A stretch of DNA of 64,000 nt from positions 62,001-126,000 of the forward strand of contig DGQE01000036.1 in NCBI GenBank assembly GCA_002389645.1. Reading direction: 5' to 3'. Position 1 is the stretch's first letter. Every line of letters starts with the position of its first letter. The notes beneath the pieces are model-generated. The model was given only the letters and a program-made list of their open reading frames with translations, ran no database searches and was not told the DNA's origin. This document shows positions 54,486 through 63,644 of this stretch, in pieces. The translations under genes were made by a program, and so were the position numbers. This stretch comes from Flavobacteriales bacterium UBA4422. GTDB taxonomy: Bacteria; Bacteroidota; Bacteroidia; Flavobacteriales_G; Salibacteraceae.

Positions 54486-55247
54486 TTATTCAGCTGTAAA
54501 GGTGTTGTTTGCACTCGCATTAAGCCATCCTTTGCTGCTTATCGAAAAGACAGAGAAGCGATATTGATAATTAGGCTGTAATTGAGGTCTCGTTTCAGCT
54601 TGAAACAAAACGCGCTCTGTAAATCGTATATCATAGAATGAAAAGTCTGATCTCCTTGTTATCAAAGCGAATACTAAATCATTAGCAGGATCACTCATTG
54701 TCAGAAAGTGAAATTCTGTTGCCGGCACCGAAGACCAATCAAACGACAGATAATCTTGGCTATTGATTTCTCTAATTATTCCGTTCAATCTTGAACTACT
54801 TCTTGAGGTAACTTTCAATTCAATGGGTATCGATATATGCAGTGAATCTGCATTTTGATAGCTAATGCGAATCACTTTGTCTTGTAAGGTGTCATTATCA
54901 ATGAATCGCGTGAAGAAGCCATCTTGCAATAATTCGTAAGTAAAGTCAATTTGAGTGAAAAGGTCTAAGCTATCAGGAAATTGGGTTGAGTCAGAAGAGT
55001 ATATTCTCACACCTACTGCATTATCCGGAATTATTGCATAAATGTGTACCGGGAAACCCGGTGTTTCATTTTCGAAAAAAGGGCTTTTTCCGGCAAAAGC
55101 GAAAAGGTCATCAGCAATCTTGTCTTCAGCGTAAGTTGCCAAGTAGTTTTTAAGGTTTGCTTTTGGCAAATTATTCCCGTTCAATTCAAGATCCTTTTCA
55201 CACCCGAATAGCAACATTGAAAACGTTATGAAAAGGAATAATCTCAT
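54486..55247 (-). CDS. Lipoprotein paired with a TonB receptor
   Basis: A protein of 253 residues with a lipoprotein signal (FSMLLFGC, lipidated Cys16). The beta-rich mature part resembles the small surface lipoproteins that accompany TonB receptors in Bacteroidota (DUF4249-like), although it is shorter than usual. It shares one base with the end of the receptor gene (55247), so the two are translationally coupled and probably form one complex at the outer membrane. Confidence 0.78.
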   Translation of the reverse strand: MRLFLFITFSMLLFGCEKDLELNGNNLPKANLKNYLATYAEDKIADDLFAFAGKSPFFENETPGFPVHIYAIIPDNAVGVRIYSSDSTQFPDSLDLFTQIDFTYELLQDGFFTRFIDNDTLQDKVIRISYQNADSLHISIPIELKVTSRSSSRLNGIIREINSQDYLSFDWSSVPATEFHFLTMSDPANDLVFALITRRSDFSFYDIRFTERVLFQAETRPQLQPNYQYRFSVFSISSKGWLNASANNTFTAE

Positions 55248-57736
55248 TAGAACTTAACAATAAATTTGAGGTTTAGTCTTCTATTTGTAAGATAATTTGG
55301 AACGCCATATTCGGTGTTGCTTGCGTCCTTTATCCACAAATAAGAAATGGTATTGTTTACAGCCAGTAGGTTGAAAACTTCTAATGTGACCCATGCCGAC
55401 TTGATGTGTTTAAATACTGGAGATTTCGCTTCTTTAGCCTCATCCTTTAGTCGTGCAGAAAAACCGATATCAACCCTACGATAAGGTGGCATTCTGAATA
55501 CATCCTGCCAACGTGTATAGCTAGGAGGCCCAGTCGGTAGTCCAGTACCTAGTAATAAACTTAAGTGCGCTTTAATTTGCTCTAAACCTGACACATAATC
55601 TTGAAAAGTCATTGCGAAATTCACGCGCTGATCTGTCGGGCGAGCAATGTATCCGGGATAGATAGTTGTTGTATCAAGCACGGTTCCAATGGGCTTTAGA
55701 CTTTTAAAGGTGGTGTCATCAAACTGGACAGTGTACTCATCGTATTGATCATCCAAGATGTCTTCTTTTGTTTCCATAATGGAAAGACTGATCCAGGACT
55801 CTACACCTTTCACAAATTCACCATTCAGTTTTAAATCTACTCCTTGTGCATATCCCACAGCATTGTTGGTGGCGTAGTAACGAATCCTTACATTATCTAA
55901 TTCGTAAGGAATTATCTCTGAAAGTTCTTTGTAATAGGCTTCACCTACAAATTTGAACGGCCTATTGAATAATGTGAAATTATAATCAGCACCAAGTACG
56001 TAGTGAATTGATTTTTGAGCTCTTATGGCTGGATTTATACTTCCATTAAGGTCGCGCATTTCTCTATAGAATGCAGGCTGATGATAGTATCCCCAGCTAG
56101 CACGAAAAACCCAATCATTACTCCAGTTCGGAGTAAAGGCGGCTAAAAACCTTGGGCTGAATGTAGTTTGCTCGTTAAAGTCCCAATAATGAAAACGAGC
56201 TCCTGAACTAAAGAAAAGTTCGTGTTGACCTAAGTCGAAATTCCAGTCACGCTGAAGGTATCCCATCACACGATTAGTAGCAATTCGATTATCTGAATTT
56301 ATCGTTTCGAAAAGATTTACATCAGTGCCTGTATAAGGCACTGAAAATCCAACAGAGTCAACAGACCGCCATTCATTTAATTGATCTATGATGTCATCTC
56401 TTCTGTATTTCAGGCCCCACAGCCATTTATGTTTATTCTGTGTGTATTCACCTTGTAGCTCTACTGAAGCCACTAAGGCATCCAAATAGTTTCTTGCGTG
56501 GTTTAGGTATGAGCCTGTGCCTATAGTGAATGCTTCATCTCCGAAAGACTCAGAACCCAAATCTGTTTCCAACTCAGATAGGCTATAAGCTGCTTCAATA
56601 TCAAACGTTTCTTCTTCTAAAGTTCTAAAAGCCGATACAATTAGGCGTGTATTAAAATTATATCGGGGCGTCCATTTTAATGCAATTGCTCCGAATGCCG
56701 TTTCATACTGATCTACTTCTTGTCCTGTGAAAAATACATTTAGACCGACAGCAGAACTCACCGTTCCGAAGGATGCCTCTCGACTTCTTGGAGCAAATTG
56801 ATAACGATTTTGCGAGTAGTTACCGAGAAAAGATACTTCCCAATCTGAATTAAAGGCGTACGTCATGTAAGTCTGGTAGTCAATAAAACGAGGTCTGTAA
56901 GAACCGTCCGTATCCAAGCTACCCAATAGGTATTGGTTAGAAAAATAGCGCAAACCATGAATTTGAGTGAAGCGCTTATTATCACTAGCATTTTGTATAT
57001 GAACATTGCCTCCGAGTAAGCTAGCAGAAACTGAACCTGCAAATTTTTCTGGCTTTTTATAAGTGATGTCTAATACACTTGAAAGTTTATCTCCGTATTT
57101 AGACTCAAACCCTCCAGATGAGAAACTTATCCCAGATACCAAGTCACTATTGATGAAACTTAATCCTTCTTGCTGACCACTTCGAATTAGAAAAGGTCGG
57201 TAAACTTGAATTCCATTGACGTAAACTAAGTTTTCGTCAAAGTTTCCTCCACGAACAGAATACTGTGAACTTAGCTCGTTATTAGTGCTTACTCCTAAGG
57301 CTTGAGCGGGCAGCAAAGACTCCACGCTGCCTGTTACTGATGGGTTGAATTTTGACATTCCGGCCTCGATTTTACGCATAGGCTTTTCTCTGTCTCTTTC
57401 CTCTGAAATAGTGAAAGTTTTGATGTTGGTGGCTTTGTCTTTAGCTGTAATATTTAATCGGATAGTTTCTCCAAGCTTAGCATTTATAAAAGTGCTGTAC
57501 TCCTCAAAGCTAATGTGTCTTACGATCACCTTAAGCTCCTGATTAGCGGGAATATTAAACTTAAATGATCCATCTTGTTCTGTGGTTGAGCCATAGGTAG
57601 TTCCAGGCACACCAACTGTTGCAGCATCAATAGGATTGCCGTAGCTGTCTTTAACAACACCCTGCACGGTAGCGTTCTGAGCAGCCAATGTGAAAACACA
57701 GAATATGAAAACGATGCTATGTATAAAGCGAATCAA
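55247..57736 (-). CDS. TonB-dependent outer-membrane receptor with an N-terminal carboxypeptidase-regulatory domain
   Basis: A protein of 829 residues. A signal peptide (to about residue 19) is followed by a CarboxypepD_reg-like domain (ATVQGVVKDSYGNPIDAATV, about 22-105). The plug follows (SSQYSVRGGNFDENLVYVNG, about 158-177) and then the 22-stranded barrel, ending in the aromatic LNLKFIVKF. It takes up an unknown ligand by TonB energy. There is no SusD partner, only the small lipoprotein downstream, so it is not a standard polysaccharide utilisation pair. Confidence 0.94.
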   Translation of the reverse strand: MIRFIHSIVFIFCVFTLAAQNATVQGVVKDSYGNPIDAATVGVPGTTYGSTTEQDGSFKFNIPANQELKVIVRHISFEEYSTFINAKLGETIRLNITAKDKATNIKTFTISEERDREKPMRKIEAGMSKFNPSVTGSVESLLPAQALGVSTNNELSSQYSVRGGNFDENLVYVNGIQVYRPFLIRSGQQEGLSFINSDLVSGISFSSGGFESKYGDKLSSVLDITYKKPEKFAGSVSASLLGGNVHIQNASDNKRFTQIHGLRYFSNQYLLGSLDTDGSYRPRFIDYQTYMTYAFNSDWEVSFLGNYSQNRYQFAPRSREASFGTVSSAVGLNVFFTGQEVDQYETAFGAIALKWTPRYNFNTRLIVSAFRTLEEETFDIEAAYSLSELETDLGSESFGDEAFTIGTGSYLNHARNYLDALVASVELQGEYTQNKHKWLWGLKYRRDDIIDQLNEWRSVDSVGFSVPYTGTDVNLFETINSDNRIATNRVMGYLQRDWNFDLGQHELFFSSGARFHYWDFNEQTTFSPRFLAAFTPNWSNDWVFRASWGYYHQPAFYREMRDLNGSINPAIRAQKSIHYVLGADYNFTLFNRPFKFVGEAYYKELSEIIPYELDNVRIRYYATNNAVGYAQGVDLKLNGEFVKGVESWISLSIMETKEDILDDQYDEYTVQFDDTTFKSLKPIGTVLDTTTIYPGYIARPTDQRVNFAMTFQDYVSGLEQIKAHLSLLLGTGLPTGPPSYTRWQDVFRMPPYRRVDIGFSARLKDEAKEAKSPVFKHIKSAWVTLEVFNLLAVNNTISYLWIKDASNTEYGVPNYLTNRRLNLKFIVKF

Positions 57737-57753
57737 CTGAGCTTGTGGCTTTT

Positions 57754-58386
57754 CTATTTGTTTGACTTAAAGTCTCCGTTTTTCCAAGCTTGAATAAATT
57801 GCGCCCAAGCTAATGGGTTCATCAAGCTGATTTGAGGTAATGAGCCTATATTGTAAAGTCTAGAATATTCTTTTTGAACTACGTAATTGTAATTTGCTTT
57901 CGCACTCATTGGAACACCTTGAATCGCGAGGCGAACATCTTCTCTAGTAAGATTTTCAAAGGCTCGATCATAATCGTCAGTAGGTGCGTCTAAGGTGAGA
58001 AAAGCTTGTTTGAATTGCTCTTTACTCGGCCAAGGATAAACGATTTGCTGACTTAAAACCACGGTGTCTTTTTGCAAAAGTTCAATAATTGAGTATCGAT
58101 TACTATTTAAGGTATCCGGTACTAAAAAATCATTGGTTCGATATCCAACACTTGAGAATTGGATGGTATTATTTTCGCGCACTACTAACGAGAAAAAACC
58201 ATAATAATCGCAAATCGTTCCTCTATTTGATCCTTTGATTATTACGCTTGTAAAAGGCACTGGGGTCAGGCTATCACCCGATACGACAATTCCTGAGAGT
58301 TGTAAAAGGTTCTCGCTTTTCTCTTCTTGCGCTGAGCAATAGAAGACTGTGAAAACCAAGAGAAAACTTACTAAAAGCTGCTTCAT
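57754..58386 (-). CDS. Exported carboxypeptidase-regulatory-like protein
   Basis: A protein of 210 residues with a signal peptide (to about residue 19). A CarboxypepD_reg-like domain at about 28-100 (LQLSGIVVSGDSLTPVPFTSV, CDYYGFFSLVVREN) is followed by a helical C-terminal part. It overlaps the M23 peptidase stop by 4 bp and precedes the TonB receptor by 17 bp. It probably works in the cell envelope with them. The exact role is unknown. Confidence 0.85.
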   Translation of the reverse strand: MKQLLVSFLLVFTVFYCSAQEEKSENLLQLSGIVVSGDSLTPVPFTSVIIKGSNRGTICDYYGFFSLVVRENNTIQFSSVGYRTNDFLVPDTLNSNRYSIIELLQKDTVVLSQQIVYPWPSKEQFKQAFLTLDAPTDDYDRAFENLTREDVRLAIQGVPMSAKANYNYVVQKEYSRLYNIGSLPQISLMNPLAWAQFIQAWKNGDFKSNK

Positions 58387-60068
58387 TGTCTATAAAATCT
58401 TCCATCAAAGGTGGCAACATTTCCTGCTCCATCGGTTACATTTAGCTTGAAATCTTGCACATCATCAGATTTGTTGATCTCCTTAACGTCAATTGAGAGC
58501 ATTTCTTGTTTCGGTTCGTATTCCATCAATACCCATTTGCCATTGATAAATGCTGAGTAACTCTGAATACCGCTAAAGTTGTCATTCACTTTAAACTTGA
58601 TTTTTCCTGAAGACCACGTTTTATTGTTAGAAAAGTTGATTGATGTGATCCTAGGCTCTTGATCATCTATGTAAAGAGAGAATCTTCCGAATGATCGGCT
58701 TTCTGCGCTTAAGGTGTTTTCGTTGATAGATGTGCTTAATGATCTTATTGGGCGACCGCTTTCAGTAAACTGTGCAATCACCGTCCCCTTTTTGATAGAT
58801 GTTGGTTCTGCTGTGATCGATATTACGAAGGGTTCTTGAACCGGAATTTCTTGTTCCAAAATTGAAATGACCGGGAACCCACCAAGCATCGATTCCTCAA
58901 TCTCAACTAGGGTGTTTTCATACACTGTGCCAGCAGGTAAATAGACGTGTGTGTGTTCACTTTCGTAGATATAAGGGATGTTCCATTTGATTTGCTCTGC
59001 TTCTGCGGACATCTTGTCTCCAGGTAATACATTCACTTTGAAAGATACATGTTCTTCATTTCCAGCTACATCTTCTGCAATTACGATTATTTCGTGCATT
59101 CCCGCATTAAGATTAAGAATACCGTCATCTTGGTATCGGATGTTTTCCAGTTTGTTTCCTGGCAGTCTATATAAACGCAAAAACCGAGCTTTTGAAAAGA
59201 AGTAGTATGAATAGTCAATAAGAGCATTTAAATGCCTACTTACATCAAAGGCAATACTATCAGCAGTAAAGGTGGAGATTTGACTTCCGTCAACCATAAG
59301 TTTCACTTTGTAAATACCGTTTTTGTTGTATGATCCATCTTGAGAATCGTATCCCGAAACTTCAACTCCAAATTGTCCTCTCACCTCAATTGGCTGGGAA
59401 GCTTTAAGATTCCCTCCATCGGCTCTTGCATGCATTGATTTTTTAGAATTATTCACTTCGCTAGTGCTGCCAATAGGAGCGAGGCCTATTGCTTGAAGAA
59501 TAGGTTTTTTACTATCTGATACAGGGAAATTAAACAAAAGAGGGTTTCTCGGGACTTCGCTTTTTGTCTCGCGTACTTCAAAGTGCAGATGAGGCCCTCC
59601 TGACCCTCCGGTGTTTCCAGTAAGAGCAATAACATCTCCAGATGAAACCGGCAAGTCATTTTTACCAGGGTAGATGTCTATCTCAAAGCTTTCCTGCTCA
59701 TATTGATACTTCTTCACATATCTATCTATGCTGTCATTTAAAGACTGAAGGTGAGCATATACGGTTGTGTATCCTTCGGGATGGTCAATGTAAACTGCCT
59801 TTCCATAACCATAAGGTGAAATTTTAACACGAGAAACAAATCCATCTCCTGCAGATAGAACGTTCAATCCTTCTCTGCCAGCAGTTTTTAAGTCAATACC
59901 AGCATGAAAATGATTAGGCCTTAATTCACCGTAGTTTCCAGCCAATGAGGGCTTAATCTCCAATGGGTTTTTGGGAATGAATTGCTGACTAAAAGACGGA
60001 AGGGAATAAATTGAACACACAAAAAATATTCCTAATAAAAGACTGTGTGCTTTGAGTGAGTTGGACAT
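58383..60068 (-). CDS. M23 family (LytM-type) metallopeptidase with a C-terminal beta extension
   Basis: A protein of 561 residues with a signal peptide (to about residue 27). The LytM domain is at about 40-175, with zinc-binding His and Asp in NHFHAGIDLKTAG and the HLHFEVRE motif with catalytic His residues. It should cleave peptidoglycan cross-bridges. The C-terminal 370 residues are beta-rich with Ig-like segments (KFKVNDNFSGIQSYSAFING) and may attach the enzyme to the envelope. It is the first gene of a five-gene minus-strand unit ending in lipB. Confidence 0.93.
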   Translation of the reverse strand: MSNSLKAHSLLLGIFFVCSIYSLPSFSQQFIPKNPLEIKPSLAGNYGELRPNHFHAGIDLKTAGREGLNVLSAGDGFVSRVKISPYGYGKAVYIDHPEGYTTVYAHLQSLNDSIDRYVKKYQYEQESFEIDIYPGKNDLPVSSGDVIALTGNTGGSGGPHLHFEVRETKSEVPRNPLLFNFPVSDSKKPILQAIGLAPIGSTSEVNNSKKSMHARADGGNLKASQPIEVRGQFGVEVSGYDSQDGSYNKNGIYKVKLMVDGSQISTFTADSIAFDVSRHLNALIDYSYYFFSKARFLRLYRLPGNKLENIRYQDDGILNLNAGMHEIIVIAEDVAGNEEHVSFKVNVLPGDKMSAEAEQIKWNIPYIYESEHTHVYLPAGTVYENTLVEIEESMLGGFPVISILEQEIPVQEPFVISITAEPTSIKKGTVIAQFTESGRPIRSLSTSINENTLSAESRSFGRFSLYIDDQEPRITSINFSNNKTWSSGKIKFKVNDNFSGIQSYSAFINGKWVLMEYEPKQEMLSIDVKEINKSDDVQDFKLNVTDGAGNVATFDGRFYRQ

Positions 60069-60161
60069 GCGTGCGAATGTAAAAGATGAAAAGGGCAGAA
60101 GTGCCTAAAGAAATTTTCTCTTTTGAACAATGCTTTCATAAATTTTACGAATCTTTGATGA

Positions 60162-60179
60162 TCTGTTACGTGTAACAGA
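60162..60179. promoter_or_regulatory. 18-bp inverted repeat upstream of the zapA unit
   Basis: TCTGTTAC-GT-GTAACAGA has perfect 8-bp arms. It lies 17 bp upstream of the coiled-coil gene and 93 bp upstream of the divergent M23 gene. The location in a divergent promoter region suggests a dimeric repressor or activator site. Confidence 0.5.
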
Positions 60180-60196
60180 CTCTTTGGAGTAAATCA

Positions 60197-60493
60197 TTGA
60201 ATGTGAAAGATTTAAGTTCTTCTATTGAAAGCCTTGGTAAAAAAGCCGATGGCTTGATAAAATCTCATTCCGATAGAGCAGAGCGCATTGCTCAGCTGGA
60301 AGCGGATAAGAAAAAATTGGGAAGTAAGATAGAAGACTTAAATCAAGAACTTGAAAAATTACGAGAAGAGAACAAAGTACTGAGAATGGCTTCGGCAATA
60401 AAAGGAGATGAAGATCGTGTGTCAGAGTCGAAGCGCAGAATCAGCCAACTTGTGCGGGAAATTGACAAATGCATTGCATTGTTGAATGACTAG
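60197..60493 (+). CDS. Small coiled-coil protein upstream of zapA
   Basis: A protein of 98 residues that is helical throughout, with heptads from about 25 to 65 (AERIAQLEADKKKLG, EDLNQELEKLREENK). The start is TTG at 60197 or GTG at 60203. No ATG is available in frame. It resembles small coiled-coil division proteins such as ZapB in size and shape, and the next gene is zapA. A role at the division ring is plausible but unproven by sequence. Confidence 0.7.
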   Translation: MNVKDLSSSIESLGKKADGLIKSHSDRAERIAQLEADKKKLGSKIEDLNQELEKLREENKVLRMASAIKGDEDRVSESKRRISQLVREIDKCIALLND

Positions 60494-60498
60494 ATCAA

Positions 60499-60786
60499 AT
60501 GAGTGAACTTTCAATAAAAGTTAACATAGCGAACCGAGTCTATCCGCTTTCAGTAAAAATGGAAGAGGAAGAAGAAGTAAGGAAGGCAGCGGCATATATC
60601 AACCAAAGACTCAAAGAACTGGAAGGTAGTTTTGGAGTGAAGGATAAACTTGATTTATTAGCCATGCTTGCCATAGAGCTTACCACAGAAAAAGGCCATG
60701 GTGCTGAAGAACTTGCTTCTGAAAAAGCTGAATCGCAAATACACTCTCTGATTGAACGCATTGATACAGCATTAGCATCTGATTAA
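60499..60786 (+). CDS. zapA: Cell division protein ZapA
   Basis: A protein of 95 residues with the ZapA N-terminal strand pattern (IKVNIANRVYPLSVKMEEEEEVRKAA) and a C-terminal helix. It bundles FtsZ filaments at the division ring. It lies 5 bp after the coiled-coil gene and just upstream of the 6S RNA, the same neighbourhood as zapA-ssrS in E. coli. Confidence 0.92.
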   Translation: MSELSIKVNIANRVYPLSVKMEEEEEVRKAAAYINQRLKELEGSFGVKDKLDLLAMLAIELTTEKGHGAEELASEKAESQIHSLIERIDTALASD

Positions 60787-60804
60787 ATCGTTCTTTCAAA
60801 ATAT

Positions 60805-61020
60805 AACCCGTACGAACTTTTAGTTGTGTGACCTGAACATTTTTAACGCTGGGGCGGATCTTAGTTTGTGACAAAAGCAGGCCTGTTTACTCCGCATTTT
60901 TCGAAATGTTGGTAGGATTTTTTCAGTTCACTGAAAAGACACTGGACGTTTGCGTTGCTCGGTGAACCCCGATTTTTCGCTTTTTTTGGAGGTCGCATTT
61001 ACTCCTGTTTGTACGGGGTT
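60805..61020 (+). ncRNA. ssrS: 6S RNA
   Basis: The 260 bp between zapA and rny contain no frame but are bounded by long complementary ends: AACCCGTACGAAC at 60805-60817 pairs with GTTTGTACGGGGTT at 61007-61020. The ~216-nt length, extended stem and interrupted interior fit 6S RNA, which mimics an open promoter and binds RNA polymerase in stationary phase. In E. coli ssrS also follows zapA. Ends are approximate. Confidence 0.75.
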
Positions 61021-61046
61021 TTAAAAATTAATTAATAACAAAAGAG

Positions 61047-62585
61047 ATGGATGTTATAACCATTGTTATCGGAGTTGTGGGGTTGGCACTTGGTGCTGGG
61101 TTGATGCTAGTGATTCAGAAATCTGCATTGCAAAGTCAGCGCAAATCAGTTTTAGATGAAGCAAGCAAGGATGCAGAGATCATTAAGAAGGAGAAGTTGA
61201 TGCAAGCTAAGGAGAAGTTTCTTCAGCTTAAAGAAGAGCACGATAAAGTAATTCGTGAGAAAGACGCTAAAGCGAATGAATCGCAGAATCGACTCAATCA
61301 AAAAGAGAATACCCTCAATCAAAAATTAGCGGAGGCTAATAAGAAGGACCAGAAGTTGAATAACATCCGCGAGAACTTGAACCTTCAGCTTGAAGTTGTA
61401 GAGAAAAAGCAGTCGGAGTTATCGGCTTTGCATATGAAACAAGTAAAGCAACTAGAATCTTTAACTGGAATGAGCGCTGATGAAGCAAAAGAGCAGCTTA
61501 AAGAAGTGTTGATTAATGAGGCCAAAACTGAGGCAATGGGCCGCATGAAAGATATCGTTGATGAGGCAAAAATCAATGCTAGTAAAGAAGCAAAGAAAAT
61601 TGTTGTTGAGACTATTCAGCGTGTAGCAACAGAGCAAGCTGTTGAAAATTCAGTCTCCGTATTCAATATCGAAAGTGACGAAATTAAAGGTAGAATTATT
61701 GGTAGAGAAGGGCGGAATATTCGCGCACTTGAAGCTGCTACAGGTGTTGAGATTATTGTTGATGATACTCCTGAGGCTATTATTCTTTCATGTTTTGACT
61801 CCATCAGAAGAGAGATTGCGAGATTGTCGCTTCATCAATTAGTGACAGATGGACGTATCCACCCAGCGCGCATTGAAGAAGTGGTAGGAAAGACTACCAA
61901 ACGTCTAGAGGAGGAAATCGTTGAAACAGGAAAAAGAACCTGTATTGACTTAAATATTCATGGCTTGCATCCTGAGTTGATCAGGATGATTGGTAGAATG
62001 AAATATAGGTCTTCATACGGTCAAAATTTACTTCAACACAGTCGAGAAGTTGCGAACCTATGTGCGACAATGGCTGCAGAACTTGGCTTGAATGCTAAAG
62101 TAGCGAAGAGAGCTGGGTTGCTTCACGATATCGGAAAGGTCATGGATGAGGAAAGTGAAATGCCTCACGCGATCTACGGTATGAAGTTGGCTGAAAAGTA
62201 TAACGAAAAACCTGATGTGTGCAACGCCATTGGTGCCCACCATGACGAAATTGAAATGACCACCCTAATTTCTCCAATCATTCAGGTTTGTGATGCTATA
62301 AGCGGTGCCAGACCAGGAGCACGAAGAGAAGTAATGGAGTCTTATATCCAAAGAATTAAAGACTTAGAAAGGATTCCTTTAAGCTATCCTGGTGTTGAAA
62401 AATCCTTTGCAATTCAAGCAGGAAGAGAGCTTCGTGTAATTGTATCTAGCGAAAAAGTTAAGGATGAAGAGGCAGGGGCTTTAGCATTTCAAATTTCTGA
62501 GAAAATTCAAGATGAAATGACTTATCCTGGTCAAGTGAAGGTTACTGTGATCCGTGAAATGAGAGCTACTTCGATAGCACGTTAA
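61047..62585 (+). CDS. rny: Ribonuclease Y
   Basis: A protein of 512 residues with an N-terminal TM anchor (about 2-24), a long coiled coil (about 30-200), a KH RNA-binding domain (GRIIGREGRNIRALEAATGV, about 213-232) and an HD domain (HSREVANLCATMAAE, GLLHDIGKVMDEE with metal-binding His-Asp). It starts mRNA decay by endonucleolytic cleavage at the membrane. All residues expected for activity appear to be present. Confidence 0.97.
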   Translation: MDVITIVIGVVGLALGAGLMLVIQKSALQSQRKSVLDEASKDAEIIKKEKLMQAKEKFLQLKEEHDKVIREKDAKANESQNRLNQKENTLNQKLAEANKKDQKLNNIRENLNLQLEVVEKKQSELSALHMKQVKQLESLTGMSADEAKEQLKEVLINEAKTEAMGRMKDIVDEAKINASKEAKKIVVETIQRVATEQAVENSVSVFNIESDEIKGRIIGREGRNIRALEAATGVEIIVDDTPEAIILSCFDSIRREIARLSLHQLVTDGRIHPARIEEVVGKTTKRLEEEIVETGKRTCIDLNIHGLHPELIRMIGRMKYRSSYGQNLLQHSREVANLCATMAAELGLNAKVAKRAGLLHDIGKVMDEESEMPHAIYGMKLAEKYNEKPDVCNAIGAHHDEIEMTTLISPIIQVCDAISGARPGARREVMESYIQRIKDLERIPLSYPGVEKSFAIQAGRELRVIVSSEKVKDEEAGALAFQISEKIQDEMTYPGQVKVTVIREMRATSIAR

Positions 62586-62645
62586 TGGCCTTTTAACTAT
62601 TAGTTGATCTATGATTAGTCTTGTCACGTTAGCCTTGTAAATGAA

Positions 62646-63644
62646 ATGGTGATAAAGAGGAAAGTTTCTGGTTCTAGAGTTTTAGTCACAGGCGCAGCTG
62701 GCTTCATAGGGTCGAACCTCGTAGAAGACTTGCTCGAAAATGACAATGAAGTGGTGGGGTTTGACAACTTTGCTACTGGCTCTCAATCTAATATTGACCT
62801 CTTTAGAAACAACAAAAGCTTTAGCTTTTTAGAAGGTGATATCAGAAATTTAGATGATTGTAAAAAAGCTGTGGATGGAGTTGATTTTGTGCTTCATCAA
62901 GCTGCTTTGGGGTCTGTGCCACGATCTATCACAGATCCGATTACGACCAATGAAGTCAATATTAGTGGATTCTTAAACATGCTTTTAGCTGCCAAAGACG
63001 CAAAGGTGAAACGGTTTGTATATGCAACTAGTAGTTCAGTATATGGTGATGAGCAGCGCTTGCCTAAAGTGGAGGCTAAAATTGGTAAACCGCTTTCTCC
63101 TTATGCCATTACTAAAGCAGTAGGAGAACAATACGCCAAAGTTTTTGGAGATTTGTATTGTTTTGAAACAATTGGACTGCGCTATTTCAATGTTTTTGGA
63201 AAGCGGCAAGACCCAGATGGAGCATACGCTGCCGCCATTCCAAAATTTATCCGTCATCTCATGCGGCATGAATCACCGACCATTCATGGTGATGGAACGC
63301 AGTCTAGAGATTTTACTTACATCGAGAACGTAGTGCATGCTAATCATATTGCCATGATGTCTACCAATCCTGTTGCGGTCAATGAATTGTATAATGTGGC
63401 TTTTGGATCCAGTACAAACCTGAATGAGCTTGTAGAAATATTGCAAGACCTACTTTCGAAATTTGATGCTAGTATTGCTGATGTAGAAGTGAAGTATGGG
63501 CCAGAAAGGGTAGGAGATGTAAGGCATAGCTTGGCTTCTATTGTAAAAGCTGAAACGATACTTGGATATCGCCCAGAAATCGATTTGCAGTCGGGTTTAG
63601 AGCGAGCGATAAAATGGTATTGGGATAACTTGCCTCAATCTTGA
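62646..63644 (+). CDS. UDP-N-acetylglucosamine 4-epimerase (WbpP-like)
   Basis: An extended SDR of 332 residues with GAAGFIGSN at the NAD site, QAALGSVPRSITDPITTN, catalytic SSSVYGD and the YxxxK in LSPYAITKAVGEQY. The segments LRYFNVFGKRQDPDGAYAA and NGDGTQSRDF-like (HGDGTQSRDFTYIENV) closely follow WbpP/TviC enzymes, which interconvert UDP-GlcNAc and UDP-GalNAc or their uronic acids. It supplies polysaccharide precursors, but it is 41 kb away from the CDP-sugar cluster. ATG at 62646 or GTG-like codons nearby are possible starts. Confidence 0.92.
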   Translation: MVIKRKVSGSRVLVTGAAGFIGSNLVEDLLENDNEVVGFDNFATGSQSNIDLFRNNKSFSFLEGDIRNLDDCKKAVDGVDFVLHQAALGSVPRSITDPITTNEVNISGFLNMLLAAKDAKVKRFVYATSSSVYGDEQRLPKVEAKIGKPLSPYAITKAVGEQYAKVFGDLYCFETIGLRYFNVFGKRQDPDGAYAAAIPKFIRHLMRHESPTIHGDGTQSRDFTYIENVVHANHIAMMSTNPVAVNELYNVAFGSSTNLNELVEILQDLLSKFDASIADVEVKYGPERVGDVRHSLASIVKAETILGYRPEIDLQSGLERAIKWYWDNLPQS

